DNA of 64,000 nucleotides from JAITWN01 sp964437335 (GCA_964437335.1 CAYTGL010000008.1:23445-87444); one strand, 5' to 3'. Counted from the stretch's first letter, positions 1 to 9,488 are shown. Notes: a model not told the origin generated them from the sequence alone. Numbers and translations are program-made.

Positions 1-321
1 GGCACCATGGTCTATGAGGCAATCGCGCTCGGCAAACAGGTGATTTTTCCGAGCTGGCTGATCAGGGAGCCCATCCTGAGATATCTGAAGCATTCGGCAG
101 AATATGAAATATTTCGCAGCGGGTATGGCGTGCACGCGGAGTCATTCGAACATCTCTGCCAGCTCATCGATGAGGAGGCGCCGATGCCGGCCGAATCCAG
201 GTTGTTTTTCGACAGTTATCTCCCGCCGGATCTCAACGGCCGCTCCGGCGAGATCATCGCGGATCTGCTGATAAAACTGGCATCCGTCAAGACAAGAGAA
301 TTGCATGAAGAATATCGATAA
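1..321 (+). CDS. C-terminal end of a polysaccharide glycosyltransferase (partial)
   Basis: The frame is open to the first base, so the gene begins outside the window and only its last ~106 residues are present. The stretch near GTMVYEAIALGKQVIF resembles the donor-binding loop of GT-B enzymes (UDP-GlcNAc 2-epimerase / CDP-glycerol transferase / capsule glycosyltransferase type), where a Ser/Thr-x-x-x-Glu-Ala segment contacts the nucleotide phosphate. The remainder looks like the closing helices of such a domain. It ends 17 bp inside the following methyltransferase gene, which indicates translational coupling in a polysaccharide operon. The exact family cannot be fixed from this fragment. Confidence 0.6.
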   Translation, partial: GTMVYEAIALGKQVIFPSWLIREPILRYLKHSAEYEIFRSGYGVHAESFEHLCQLIDEEAPMPAESRLFFDSYLPPDLNGRSGEIIADLLIKLASVKTRELHEEYR

Positions 322-1021
322 CAGCACATTATCCACCGAGGCGATCGCGGCCGGAATCGATTACTGGCTGGGCAAGAGCCGGGGAGGCTATGACTTCTGG
401 AAAATCGGGCGCTTGATCGCAGCAGCGGATACCGCGGAATTCTTCCAGGAATTCATGCCGACTTCGTCGCTGTACAGGACAAAGATTGCGTTGCACAAGT
501 CGGTGTTTGCCAGGAGGTCGATTCCCGGGCTTGTCATGGAGTTCGGCGTAGCGACGGGCAAGACGATCAACCGGATCGCGGCCGCGTTTCCGGAGGACAG
601 GGTCTACGGGTTCGACAGCTTTGAGGGCCTGCCTGAGCCCTGGCGGGCCGACTACCAGAAAGGCTACTTTGCAAGAGAGAATCTGCCCCAGGTTCGTGAA
701 AACGTGGAACTCATCGTCGGCTGGTTCAATGAAACACTGCCCGGATTTCTCGCATCCCGTGAGGGCGATGTATCATTCCTCCACATAGACTGCGATCTGT
801 ATTCATCGACGATGACGGTGCTGGATCTGCTCGCCGAAAGGATCAAGCCCGGCACCGTAATTCTCTTTGACGAGTATTTCAATTATCCCGGATGGCGAAA
901 TCATGAGCATAAGGCGTTCCGGGAATTTACCGATAAATATATGGTTTCCTTTGACTATATCGGCGCCGTGCGCAACAACAAGCAGGTAGCGGTCGTGATA
1001 AACAAGATCGGCCGGGAGTAA
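305..1021 (+). CDS. TylF/macrocin-O-methyltransferase family SAM-dependent methyltransferase
   Basis: This 238-residue protein is expected to methylate a hydroxyl of a sugar or polysaccharide precursor. The SAM-binding motif I is visible as VMEFGVATGKTINRIA near residue 78. It is followed by the family-typical VYGFDSFEGLPEPW, and later by HIDCDLYSST and ILFDEYF, whose Asp residues bind metal in TylF-type enzymes. The length is close to the family norm of about 240-260. The ATG at 305 overlaps the upstream gene by 17 bp. Glycosyltransferases on both sides suggest that the substrate is a residue of the surface glycan or its capping sugar; this is inference from context. Confidence 0.85.
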   Translation: MKNIDNSTLSTEAIAAGIDYWLGKSRGGYDFWKIGRLIAAADTAEFFQEFMPTSSLYRTKIALHKSVFARRSIPGLVMEFGVATGKTINRIAAAFPEDRVYGFDSFEGLPEPWRADYQKGYFARENLPQVRENVELIVGWFNETLPGFLASREGDVSFLHIDCDLYSSTMTVLDLLAERIKPGTVILFDEYFNYPGWRNHEHKAFREFTDKYMVSFDYIGAVRNNKQVAVVINKIGRE

Positions 1022-1065
1022 GCACGGTTTATGTACAGCGCGCGTTATCATGCGGTTCCACCAAC

Positions 1066-2847
1066 ATGATGCTCTATAAAAGCACCGTCAGCACGTCGCA
1101 ATGGCTCTCAGGCGTGCTTCACGCCTTCTTCCGGAAGCAACCTGTGACAACGACCGCCGTGATCGTGACGTCGGTGCTGTCCAGGATCACGAAACTTCTG
1201 GCATTCCTGCTGCCGCTTAAGGTTATTCTGCTGGCCGGCTCCAGCGGGGTGCCGAGATATTTCCCGTTCATAGACCCGAATTACAAGATGGACTGGATAA
1301 TCTGGCTGACCGCCGCAGCCTTCGTCTCCTATGGATTGAAGCTCGTTATGGATGCGCTGGCCAAAAGATTGTCTGAATCCGGCAGCGCCGAGGTGTTGCA
1401 GGAAGCGAATGAATTGACAGTCATTAAAAATCAGGTAGAGGAAGGGCGCATATACTACATGATGATTTGCCAGGTATGCGCAAGCCTGATGTTCATTCTG
1501 ATCGGAATTTCCGTCCTGTTATGGCTGAACATCAAGCTCGCCGGTGTTCTTGCGGGTCTCATGTTATCCCAATACATGTTCACTGCCTGGGCCATGAACG
1601 GTTCGGACAACGTCGATCCAGGAAAGCTCAGGAGATTTATTCAGGAAAGCACCGGCAACTATCTCTCGATCCTGGTATCCCTCAATTTTCTCCTTGGATT
1701 CCTCGTGATCCTCGCCCCATTCATGTCTGAAGGCGCCACCGGAAATATTCTGGTCGCGATCTTGTCGTTTGTTATTACCAGGCAGATCCTGGGCAATTCC
1801 GCAAGCATCATCAAATACACGACCTCCATGGCCAGCGAATACCACAAGGTTAACGCGCTCGTGTTCCGGGATTACCAGTTGGAAAAGATGCTCGGAAAGC
1901 TCGACAGGACGTTCAAGGACCTCTTTCACAAGTCAGTTCGTCAAGTCAGTGTGCATAGGGAACTCGAACAATCCGGGAGGCGCCGTGATGATGTAGATGT
2001 GCAATGGACGGATTCGGCAATCAAGGGGGTTTATATCTTCAATATTTCCACAGAAAACATGGAAGGCAGGGAGCATGAACTTTATCAGTTGCAGGTGACA
2101 TCGCCAAGAATCATTCATCAGGTCGAATATGAGGATTTTCTATTCAGAAGCATTTCGAGAGGGCGGTTGAAGGCTCCGGAATTACTGTCATGCTACAAGG
2201 AAGGCCCGTTCGAATGCCGCATTTATGATCATGGATCTGGCGCCATGGTCAGCGACCAGGAGTGGCGCAATGCCTATTTCGGACTGCTCGAACATTACTG
2301 GTCCTGCCAGCCACCCAAGAGCCTGATTACCTCTTATACGGCGTCTCATCTGCTTCTCGACAGCAGGTTGAACAGCGAACTGCTGGAAAGGCTCGGTGTC
2401 GCTGTGGACAGAGAATCGGAAGCCAGGACCTTGTCGGCTCTCCAGAGTCAGATCTCCCATATCAGAGACAGGGTTGCATCAATGCCGCTCTATGTTAACA
2501 ATCTCTATGCCGACAGGTATAACGTTGTTCGATATGATACAGATGATTACCGCATGATGTACTGGGGCCGTTGGACGCTGGAGCCCATTGGCGCAGTCCT
2601 GCCGCGCGCCCTCAATCTCGACAGATTGAATGACATGCTCGGCAACGCGAGCAAATCCAGGAGTGATTGCCATGCGCCGATCGCCATCGATCATCTGCTT
2701 CTTGTGTCGCTGTGCAAACAGTTTGTAGATAAAATTGACAGGGAACGGTACAAATCCGCATTGCGTGTTGGAGAACATATACTGAAGAAACTGTCGACAC
2801 CCGACATGGGCCACGCAGGAGCAGAGGGCCGCAGGTCATTGCGGTAG
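1066..2847 (+). CDS. Membrane protein: ABC-exporter-like transmembrane domain joined to a kinase-like C-terminal domain
   Basis: A 593-residue protein with two parts. Residues ~25-255 hold about five or six hydrophobic segments arranged like the membrane domain of a type-1 ABC exporter, but no Walker A, signature or Walker B motif follows. Residues ~320-560 are soluble and resemble an aminoglycoside-phosphotransferase/protein-kinase-like fold. A possible catalytic-loop equivalent is PLYVNNLYADRYNVV and a possible metal loop YWGRWTLEPIGAVLP. Canonical HxD and DFG/DW residues are not evident, so the domain may be a pseudokinase. It lies 45 bp after the methyltransferase and 33 bp before a glycosyltransferase. 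A role in sensing or exporting the glycan is possible but unproven. I do not recognise a characterised homologue. Confidence 0.55.
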   Translation: MMLYKSTVSTSQWLSGVLHAFFRKQPVTTTAVIVTSVLSRITKLLAFLLPLKVILLAGSSGVPRYFPFIDPNYKMDWIIWLTAAAFVSYGLKLVMDALAKRLSESGSAEVLQEANELTVIKNQVEEGRIYYMMICQVCASLMFILIGISVLLWLNIKLAGVLAGLMLSQYMFTAWAMNGSDNVDPGKLRRFIQESTGNYLSILVSLNFLLGFLVILAPFMSEGATGNILVAILSFVITRQILGNSASIIKYTTSMASEYHKVNALVFRDYQLEKMLGKLDRTFKDLFHKSVRQVSVHRELEQSGRRRDDVDVQWTDSAIKGVYIFNISTENMEGREHELYQLQVTSPRIIHQVEYEDFLFRSISRGRLKAPELLSCYKEGPFECRIYDHGSGAMVSDQEWRNAYFGLLEHYWSCQPPKSLITSYTASHLLLDSRLNSELLERLGVAVDRESEARTLSALQSQISHIRDRVASMPLYVNNLYADRYNVVRYDTDDYRMMYWGRWTLEPIGAVLPRALNLDRLNDMLGNASKSRSDCHAPIAIDHLLLVSLCKQFVDKIDRERYKSALRVGEHILKKLSTPDMGHAGAEGRRSLR

Positions 2848-2879
2848 TGTATGAATATTCCTGATGAAAGCACGCAGCC

Positions 2880-4055
2880 ATGAGTGCGGTCATCGATGAA
2901 AATGCATTGAACGTGACCAGGCGGCAGAAGCTGCTCTACTTCGTCACGGAAGACTGGTATTTCTGTTCTCACCGGCTGCCGCTTGCGATCGCCGCCAGAG
3001 AGGCCGGCTATGACGTCGCCGTGGTTACGCGCGTATGCGATCACGGCGAACTGATCAGAGATGCGGGCCTTACGCTGATCCCGTTCGACATGAGACGCGG
3101 CGGCCTCAATCCGTTTCGAGAGCTCGATACCGTGGTCCGCCTGATGCGTCTGTACCGGCGCGAAGCCCCGACGCTGGTCCATCATGTTGCAATAAAGCCG
3201 GTCTTGTACGGCAGCCTCGCTGCCAGGCTTGCGGGAGTACCGTTGGTCGTCAACACGCTCGCAGGTATGGGCTGGCTGTTTTCTTCGGCCGGAAACCGGA
3301 CGCACATGCTGAAATGGTATGTCCGGGAATTTCTGCGCCTGCAGTTGCGCAAGGGCATTACCGTCGTGCAGAACCCGGATGACGTGCGACTGCTGCTGCA
3401 GTTGGGGATAGACGAATCGCATATCCGGCATATCGCGGGTTCCGGCGTCGATCTCACACGCTTCATGCCGGGACCGGAACCCGAAGGCGATCCCGTCGTC
3501 GTTCTGCCGGCGCGATTGTTGTGGAACAAGGGCGTCGGTCAATTCGTCGATGCCGCCAGATTGTTGCGAAGGCGCGGCGTCAAGGCGCGATTCATCCTCG
3601 CGGGGAAGCCGGATGCGGTTAACCCGTCATCGATAGACCCGAGGCAGATTGCCGAATGGGCCGAGGAAGGCGTCGTCGAATGCCCGGGATGGGTGGATGA
3701 TATGCCGAAATTGCTGGCGGCAAGCCATATTGTGTGCCTGCCTTCGTACAGGGAAGGGTTGCCAAAGTCGCTGATCGAGGCCAGCGCTGCGGGGCGAGCT
3801 ATTGTCACAACGGATGTGCCCGGCTGCCGCGATGTGGTGCGCAACGGCGACAACGGCCTGCTGATCCCGCCCTATGAGGTGGTGACGCTCGCCGCTGCCC
3901 TGCAGCGCCTCATAGAAGACAACGAGCTGCGGCGGCGTATGGGGGCGCGAGGCCGCATCCGTGCGGAACAGGAATTCGGGCTGGAGCACGTGATCCCGGC
4001 GACACTGGAGATCTATCGCGCGTGGCTGGCGGCGGCGAATAATGCCTTAACATGA
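2880..4055 (+). CDS. Family GT4 glycosyltransferase
   Basis: A 391-residue GT-B glycosyltransferase. The N-terminal Rossmann domain starts with KLLYFVTEDWYFCSHRLPLA, typical of the CapM/WbnH/PglA-like subgroup that adds HexNAc or deoxyhexose residues to lipid-linked intermediates. The C-terminal donor domain carries ARLLWNKGV and the E-x7-E element in EGLPKSLIEASAAG near residues 290-305, the nucleotide-sugar contact of retaining GT4 enzymes. It acts at the cytoplasmic face of the inner membrane. Its stop codon overlaps the next start as ATGA, so the two genes are translationally coupled. Donor and linkage cannot be read from sequence. Confidence 0.88.
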   Translation: MSAVIDENALNVTRRQKLLYFVTEDWYFCSHRLPLAIAAREAGYDVAVVTRVCDHGELIRDAGLTLIPFDMRRGGLNPFRELDTVVRLMRLYRREAPTLVHHVAIKPVLYGSLAARLAGVPLVVNTLAGMGWLFSSAGNRTHMLKWYVREFLRLQLRKGITVVQNPDDVRLLLQLGIDESHIRHIAGSGVDLTRFMPGPEPEGDPVVVLPARLLWNKGVGQFVDAARLLRRRGVKARFILAGKPDAVNPSSIDPRQIAEWAEEGVVECPGWVDDMPKLLAASHIVCLPSYREGLPKSLIEASAAGRAIVTTDVPGCRDVVRNGDNGLLIPPYEVVTLAAALQRLIEDNELRRRMGARGRIRAEQEFGLEHVIPATLEIYRAWLAAANNALT

Positions 4056-4855
4056 TTGCGGAGACCGCATTAGTGCACCATCGTACTTCCATAGCCCAGG
4101 AGTCTTTGTCATTGCATGGGCTCGTTTCCGTCGTGACGCCGGTGCGTAATTCCTGCACCGTCATCGACAGGGCGATTCGTTCTGTCGCCGACCAGACCGT
4201 GCGGGCCCTGGAGCACATCATCATCGACGACGGTTCCAGCGACGACACCGCGGGCATCATCAACGAGCTGCGGGAAGAATATCCCCATATACGATACCTG
4301 CATCAAAGCTGGCGCGGCGCCGCATCCGCGCGGAATCTCGGAATAGAGCAGGCCAGGGGCAAATATATCGCCTTTCTGGACAGCGACGACATGTGGCTGG
4401 AGAACAAGCTCGAACGCCAGATCGGCTTCATGGAGCAGACCGGCGCGCTCTTTTCCTATGGCGATTACCAGGTCTTCGACCCGAAGACGCAACGGGTCAT
4501 TCGTGAATGCCGACCGCCGGACCGCGTCGACCATTACGACCTGCTGAATGGCTGTCCGATCGGCTGTCTTACCGCCTCGTACAATCAGGAGCAACTCGGC
4601 AAGATCTACATGCCGCTGGTCCGGCGCGGCCAGGACTGGGGGCTCTGGCTGGCGCTGACGCGCAACGGGACACCCGCCCTCAAATACCCTGGAGTAGAAG
4701 CGGTCTATTTTTCCCGCGCGGGATCGCTGTCAAGCAACAAGCTGCTCAAGTGCCTGGATATCTACCGCATATATCGCGAGCATGAGCAGATCAATCCACT
4801 GCTGGCAATGCAATATCTGACGCGTTTTGCATGGGCCAAACTCTGGAAGCTATGA
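4052..4855 (+). CDS. Family GT2 glycosyltransferase
   Basis: A 267-residue GT-A fold glycosyltransferase. It shows the family-2 pattern: VVTPVRNSCTVIDRAIRSV near the start, the nucleotide-binding IIDDGSSDDT, and the metal-binding FLDSDDMW (DxD). Length fits small inverting GT2 enzymes of O-antigen and capsule loci. No membrane helix is evident, so it is probably peripheral and uses a nucleotide sugar plus an undecaprenyl-linked acceptor. The ATG overlaps the stop of the upstream GT4 gene by 4 bp. About 160 bp without a recognisable gene separate it from the next glycosyltransferase. Confidence 0.85.
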   Translation: MIAETALVHHRTSIAQESLSLHGLVSVVTPVRNSCTVIDRAIRSVADQTVRALEHIIIDDGSSDDTAGIINELREEYPHIRYLHQSWRGAASARNLGIEQARGKYIAFLDSDDMWLENKLERQIGFMEQTGALFSYGDYQVFDPKTQRVIRECRPPDRVDHYDLLNGCPIGCLTASYNQEQLGKIYMPLVRRGQDWGLWLALTRNGTPALKYPGVEAVYFSRAGSLSSNKLLKCLDIYRIYREHEQINPLLAMQYLTRFAWAKLWKL

Positions 4856-5013
4856 CCACGGTGATCGCCGACGGCGGCGGTACTGGACCCCCTTGGGTCT
4901 CGAATGCTACTCTTTAACCCCGGAGACCTGAAGGGGTTGGGGTACGCAGGGATGCGACAGTGGTCGCAAGCCGTCCGCACCACTCCGGGACCAGGGTGTA
5001 CAGAGAAGGACCC

Positions 5014-5886
5014 ATGAGCGTCAGGTTTTCGATCGTTGTCCCTGTTTACAACCAATGGCATCTCGTGCCGCGTCTGCTGCATAGCCTGGCTCGGCAAACC
5101 GGGATGAGCGGCAAATTCGAGCTGCTGCTGGTTGACAACGGCTCGCGGGAATTCCGCCCTCCATCTGACCTGCCTTCCTGTGCAAGACTGCTCGTCTGCG
5201 AGACACCCGGATCCTATGCTGCCAGGAACAAGGGCATTGAACATGCCCGGGGGAACTGGCTGATCTTCACGGACGCCGACTGTGCGCCGGCCGACGGCTG
5301 GATCGAGGAAATAGATCGCGCGGTTTCATCGCCCGATGGAGAAACGACGCTGTTCGCCGGAGCGGTGCAAGTGGTGGCCGAGGGTGACAATGAGCCGAAC
5401 TCCTACCAGATCTATGACATGGTCAAGGGGATACCCCAGAAGCACTATGTGCGCCGGGGATACGGGGCCACCGCGAATCTTTGCGTACCGGCCAAGGTTA
5501 TTAGAGCCATCGGCTCGTTCAATCCTGATTTATATTCCGGCGGTGATGCCGATCTGTGCCGACGCGCACGCGCGAATGGTTACGGATTGAGCTATCTGCC
5601 GGAGGCACGGGTCACTCATCCGGCCCGCGATTCCTGGAAGGCGCTGGTTACAAAGGCCAGAAGGGTAAAGGGTGGGCAACTGACCGCTGGCACCTCGTAC
5701 AGGCGGACCATGTACTTTGTCCGCAGCTTCATGCCGCCTATCCTCGCCGCCTGCCGTTTCCTGGGCCGGCGTGAATTGCCCAACCGGTTCAGGATTATCG
5801 CAATAGCGGTCCAGCTTCGAATGTGGGTGGTTGATATGCGGGAGGCGCTCAGAGTGAGCTTCGGCGCCCACCCCGAGCGCAAATAG
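5014..5886 (+). CDS. Family GT2 glycosyltransferase
   Basis: A 290-residue family-2 glycosyltransferase. Motifs are VVPVYNQWHLVPRLLHSL, LLVDNGSRE, the DxD-type FTDADCAP, and a downstream GGDADLCRRARANGYGL that matches the acceptor-side ED/DAD region of the fold. The frame is open to 4960, but the ATG at 5014 is preferred because AGAAGGA lies 4-10 bases upstream and the GT2 fold begins three residues later. It stands between two other glycosyltransferases and presumably adds one sugar of the repeat unit. Substrate is unknown. Confidence 0.85.
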   Translation: MSVRFSIVVPVYNQWHLVPRLLHSLARQTGMSGKFELLLVDNGSREFRPPSDLPSCARLLVCETPGSYAARNKGIEHARGNWLIFTDADCAPADGWIEEIDRAVSSPDGETTLFAGAVQVVAEGDNEPNSYQIYDMVKGIPQKHYVRRGYGATANLCVPAKVIRAIGSFNPDLYSGGDADLCRRARANGYGLSYLPEARVTHPARDSWKALVTKARRVKGGQLTAGTSYRRTMYFVRSFMPPILAACRFLGRRELPNRFRIIAIAVQLRMWVVDMREALRVSFGAHPERK

Positions 5887-5991
5887 GGGCTTTGCTGTAC
5901 CTCATAATGACACGATCGGATGCAAATCCCGATCGGTCCTTTCGATGTCCCGATCCGCTTGCAGGGATACCAAAAGAATTAGTGTATTTAT

Positions 5992-8577
5992 ATGAATCAC
6001 TTGAATAAATCTCTCGTTCGCATTGCCTTTCGGACATGCCCAAGACAACTTCGCCACTATATTCGGGATCGGTTACCTCCCGACAAGGTAAAGCAGATCA
6101 GGGACCTACTTTCCAATAAGGAAATTCGCAGATTCCAGGAGGCTACCAAAGCCAGTCGGCTGGAGACAAAGCTGTGGGGCGGCTTCTCTGCCCAGGCTCG
6201 CAAAGAGCTCGAAGCTCTCAAGCTTGATCCGAAGACTGACAAGCGAAATATGTCGGAGGCGGCGATGGCGCTGGCACGCTGGTACTTTTTCCAGGGGAAG
6301 ATAAGAAGAGCCTATGACAACACCGTTCTGGCGCGTGTCTCGGGGATGAAAGCTAACGATCTGAGTCAGATTCTGCTGGAATTCGATTGCTTGATGATCA
6401 TGAAAAAACAGGAACTCGCTCGGCATGTGATCGAGTGGAATCTCGGGCGCAGACGCCGCGAGATGAGCCCTCATCTTGTACTTGCAATGTCAAATACGTA
6501 TTCAACCTATCAAGGCCCAATCGACTCCGCGAACGACGTCAAGCGACTAGAATGGATAAATTTCCTGTATGAAAGGCGCCAACTTTCAAAACTGCGCATG
6601 CGTGACGATTTGACCTCCTTGGGCTTTGACAATCTGGACTCAGAAGACGTACAAACGGCTATCCCCGCAGATAAGCAACCTCTGGTCACGGTGATTGTGC
6701 CGGCCTATCAGGCCGAGCGCACCTTGCACATTGCCCTAGACAGCCTGCTCAGGCAGACGTGGAGAAATCTGGAGATAATAGTAGTTGACGATGCGAGCCT
6801 GGACGGGACTTTCGCATTGGCAGAAAAGTACGCTGCGCACGATTCCAGGGTTATCGCATTGCGCCAGAATACCAACCGCGGGTCGTATGCAGCGAGAAAC
6901 GCTGGCCTGCGCCGATCGAGCGGAGAGTTCATAACGACACATGATTCGGATGACTGGTCCCACCCGCAAAAAATCGAGATCCAGGTGACGAATTTGCTCA
7001 ACAATCCCGACGTGATTGCCAACGTCACATATTGGGTCCGGGCATTCTCGCATCTTTATTTTCGCGGAACGTCCAGACCTTCCGGGCAACTGCTCCAGTG
7101 GAACCACTCGTCCTTGCTGATGCGCAGAAGCGATCTGCTTGCGCTGGGCGGGTGGGACGAAATCCGCGTATCCGCGGACACCGAGTTGATACGCCGCCTT
7201 GAACACGCCAAGAAGAGGAAGATATTCAGGCTTTATCCGGATATCCCCTTATCGTTCGCTCTTGAGAATCCGGGTACTCTGACCCGGTCCGGACATACGC
7301 ATGTCAGAACCCTCTATCATGGCGTGCGCCGGGAATACCATGAAGCAGCCAGGCACTGGCTGAGTCAGACCGAGTCCTTTGATCTGGAGCCTTACAGGCG
7401 GGAGGAAAAGAGGCCTTTTCCGGCGCCAAGCTTGATCAGAGCCGAACACAATCCGGTTATTGACCTAGACTTACTGTTCATCATGGATTTCAATCTCGAA
7501 GGCGGCGCGTATGTGTCAACCATGAACTATATAGGCGCTGCGATAAGAGAAGGCTACTCAGTCGGCGTATTTCACTGGCGACGTTATGATCTGGACGTCA
7601 CGCGGCTGCTCAGAAAAGAATTGCGCCAAATGGCGCAGGAAGGCAGCATACATATCGTCACTCCGGGTGAGCAGGTCAGGGCGCCGACGGTCCTTGTCGG
7701 TTATCCAGTTGTTCTCCAGAACATTATTGATCTGCCTCCCGTCATAGATCTCGAGAGGTTTTATATTATCACCAACCAAATGTCGTCGCGGCTTTACAGT
7801 GGTGGCGATGTGCAGTACTGCCCGGCAACAGTGTCTTCGAATGTCCGCTCGCTATTCGGCATTGAACCTGTCTGGATTCCGATATCAGGCCTTGTCCATG
7901 AGCTTATGGAAAAGGATGGAAGATACCAGTCCATACACCCGGATATCTGGACACCATTGATTGATATAAATTCATCGTGTCATTCGCCGCTGGAATGGCG
8001 GGGGCAAGTTCGTGACCGACCTGCGGTAGGTAGGCATGCGAGAGATCATTACACCAAGTGGCCGGCAACCCCGCAGGGAGTGACGGATGCGTATTGCGCA
8101 GGCAAACCCTGTGATGTATTTCTTCTCGGCGGAGCTACCAAGGCCACCGAAGTAATCGGAAGGCTGCCCGAGAACTGGAATGTTCTCGACTTTGGCTCTA
8201 TGAATACGAGAGATTTTCTCGATAATCTGGATTTTTTCATTCACTATCCGCACGAGGATTACATAGAAGAGTTCGGGCGATCAGTGATTGAAGCGATGGC
8301 GGCTGGCGTCCCCACTATTCTGCCCCCGGTGTTTGAGAAGACCTTTGGATCGGCATCTTTGTATGCTGACAGCACCGATGTCTGGTCAGTCGTTTCCAGT
8401 GTCTGGGCGGATGAAAATACCTATATTGCTCGCGCCCAAGCCGGCCGGGGCTATGTTCTCGCCAGATCCGGATGGGAGAACTTCAGGACTAGACTCGAAC
8501 GGCTCTCTGATAAGTTCCCAACACGAGGCATTCGAAGAGACCGCTGTGATGCAAAAATGATTTCGGAAGCTCCATGA
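5992..8577 (+). CDS. Large two-domain glycosyltransferase (GT2 plus GT-B) with helical N-terminal extension
   Basis: An 861-residue protein with three parts. Residues ~1-225 are charged and helical, resembling a TPR-like or scaffold region, with no known catalytic motif. Residues ~230-430 are a GT2 domain with TVIVPAYQAERTLHIALDSL, VVDDASLDGT and the metal-binding HDSDDW near 317-322. Residues ~490-850 form a GT-B-like domain with a donor-site element FGRSVIEAMAAGVPTI, as in GT4 enzymes. One chain therefore probably adds two sugars in succession. The gene stands 105 bp downstream of the previous glycosyltransferase, and its stop overlaps an ATG of a short truncated reading frame (ATGA at 8574). 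Confidence 0.8.
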   Translation: MNHLNKSLVRIAFRTCPRQLRHYIRDRLPPDKVKQIRDLLSNKEIRRFQEATKASRLETKLWGGFSAQARKELEALKLDPKTDKRNMSEAAMALARWYFFQGKIRRAYDNTVLARVSGMKANDLSQILLEFDCLMIMKKQELARHVIEWNLGRRRREMSPHLVLAMSNTYSTYQGPIDSANDVKRLEWINFLYERRQLSKLRMRDDLTSLGFDNLDSEDVQTAIPADKQPLVTVIVPAYQAERTLHIALDSLLRQTWRNLEIIVVDDASLDGTFALAEKYAAHDSRVIALRQNTNRGSYAARNAGLRRSSGEFITTHDSDDWSHPQKIEIQVTNLLNNPDVIANVTYWVRAFSHLYFRGTSRPSGQLLQWNHSSLLMRRSDLLALGGWDEIRVSADTELIRRLEHAKKRKIFRLYPDIPLSFALENPGTLTRSGHTHVRTLYHGVRREYHEAARHWLSQTESFDLEPYRREEKRPFPAPSLIRAEHNPVIDLDLLFIMDFNLEGGAYVSTMNYIGAAIREGYSVGVFHWRRYDLDVTRLLRKELRQMAQEGSIHIVTPGEQVRAPTVLVGYPVVLQNIIDLPPVIDLERFYIITNQMSSRLYSGGDVQYCPATVSSNVRSLFGIEPVWIPISGLVHELMEKDGRYQSIHPDIWTPLIDINSSCHSPLEWRGQVRDRPAVGRHARDHYTKWPATPQGVTDAYCAGKPCDVFLLGGATKATEVIGRLPENWNVLDFGSMNTRDFLDNLDFFIHYPHEDYIEEFGRSVIEAMAAGVPTILPPVFEKTFGSASLYADSTDVWSVVSSVWADENTYIARAQAGRGYVLARSGWENFRTRLERLSDKFPTRGIRRDRCDAKMISEAP

Positions 8578-8741
8578 CCAGCCAAATCATATCGACGTTT
8601 GCGTGGCCGGCCAGATTGGGGAGAAAGTTCATCAGGGTGACGCCGCTGTCTATATTATCAGTTGTGGTGGGGATACTCGTCTCCCAGATCTCCATGAGGG
8701 GCAATTTTGAGTGCATCACGTCTGCTCGAGTTTTCAAGTAA
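8574..8741 (+). pseudogene. 55-codon reading frame coupled to the large glycosyltransferase, probably a truncated gene
   Basis: The ATG overlaps the preceding stop codon in an ATGA arrangement, as in real operons, and the 55-residue product has one hydrophobic stretch (SILSVVVGILV, residues ~26-36). Base composition is still like the glycosyltransferase upstream. The frame ends at a TAA just where the sequence turns AT-rich, so the most likely reading is the 5' remnant of a polysaccharide gene cut off by the incoming AT-rich segment. It could instead be a genuine small membrane protein. The assignment rests on position and composition only. Confidence 0.35.
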
Positions 8742-8778
8742 AGGCTTCAACGCCCCCTATTTTCTAAAGATGTATTAA

Positions 8779-9486
8779 ATGATTAATAATATGAAATCGG
8801 TTTTGGACAGATTGTTTTTCAAGAGAAAGAACATCGTATCAGAACCTGGTAACGCACCTGATTTTGAACCTAAGATAGCTTTTCTCAGCTCTCGTGAATA
8901 CTGGGAAACACGCTATGCTAGAGGAGGCAGATCTGGGAAAGGATCGTATGGAAATCTTGCTAAATATAAGGCTGATGTAATAAACAACTTTGTTAAATAT
9001 AATGACATCCAAAGTGTCATGGAGTTTGGCTGTGGAGATGGAAACCAACTATCTCTTGCAGTCTATCCGCGTTATTTCGGATACGATGTCAGCAATACAG
9101 TCATTGCAAAATGCCGAGGAATTTTTAGTAATGATACATCTAAGGCATTTGATTTAATGGAGAATTATAAAGGCGAGAAAACTGAGTTATCACTCTCTCT
9201 TGATGTTATCTATCATCTTGTCGAAGATGAAGTATACGCTGAGTATATGAATCGCCTTTTTGATTCATCAATCAAATACGTGATTGTGTATTCAAGCAAC
9301 CATAATAGCCTAGACCCCAAGAATCCGCATATTCGGCATAGAAAGTTCAGTGAATGGGTCTCTATAAAGAGACCGGATTTTGTTTTGATGAAAAGAATAA
9401 AAAATGAGCTTTCAGAAATGGCCAGGCGCTCAGGCGACAAAACAGATTTCTCTCCATCTGATTTCTATGTTTATCAAAAAACATAA
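8779..9486 (+). CDS. Class I SAM-dependent methyltransferase
   Basis: A 235-residue protein with the SAM-binding motif I as SVMEFGCGDGNQLSLA near residue 81, and a later LSLDVIYHLVED that matches motif IV of class I methyltransferases (the usual LDVIYHL seen in sugar and small-molecule methylases). Codon use is AT-rich, unlike the neighbours. A second ATG lies four codons in (8791) and could be the true start. It is separated by 2 bp from the GT8 gene, so the two are one unit. The likely role is methylating a glycan residue; the target is unknown. Confidence 0.75.
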   Translation: MINNMKSVLDRLFFKRKNIVSEPGNAPDFEPKIAFLSSREYWETRYARGGRSGKGSYGNLAKYKADVINNFVKYNDIQSVMEFGCGDGNQLSLAVYPRYFGYDVSNTVIAKCRGIFSNDTSKAFDLMENYKGEKTELSLSLDVIYHLVEDEVYAEYMNRLFDSSIKYVIVYSSNHNSLDPKNPHIRHRKFSEWVSIKRPDFVLMKRIKNELSEMARRSGDKTDFSPSDFYVYQKT

Positions 9487-9488
9487 CC

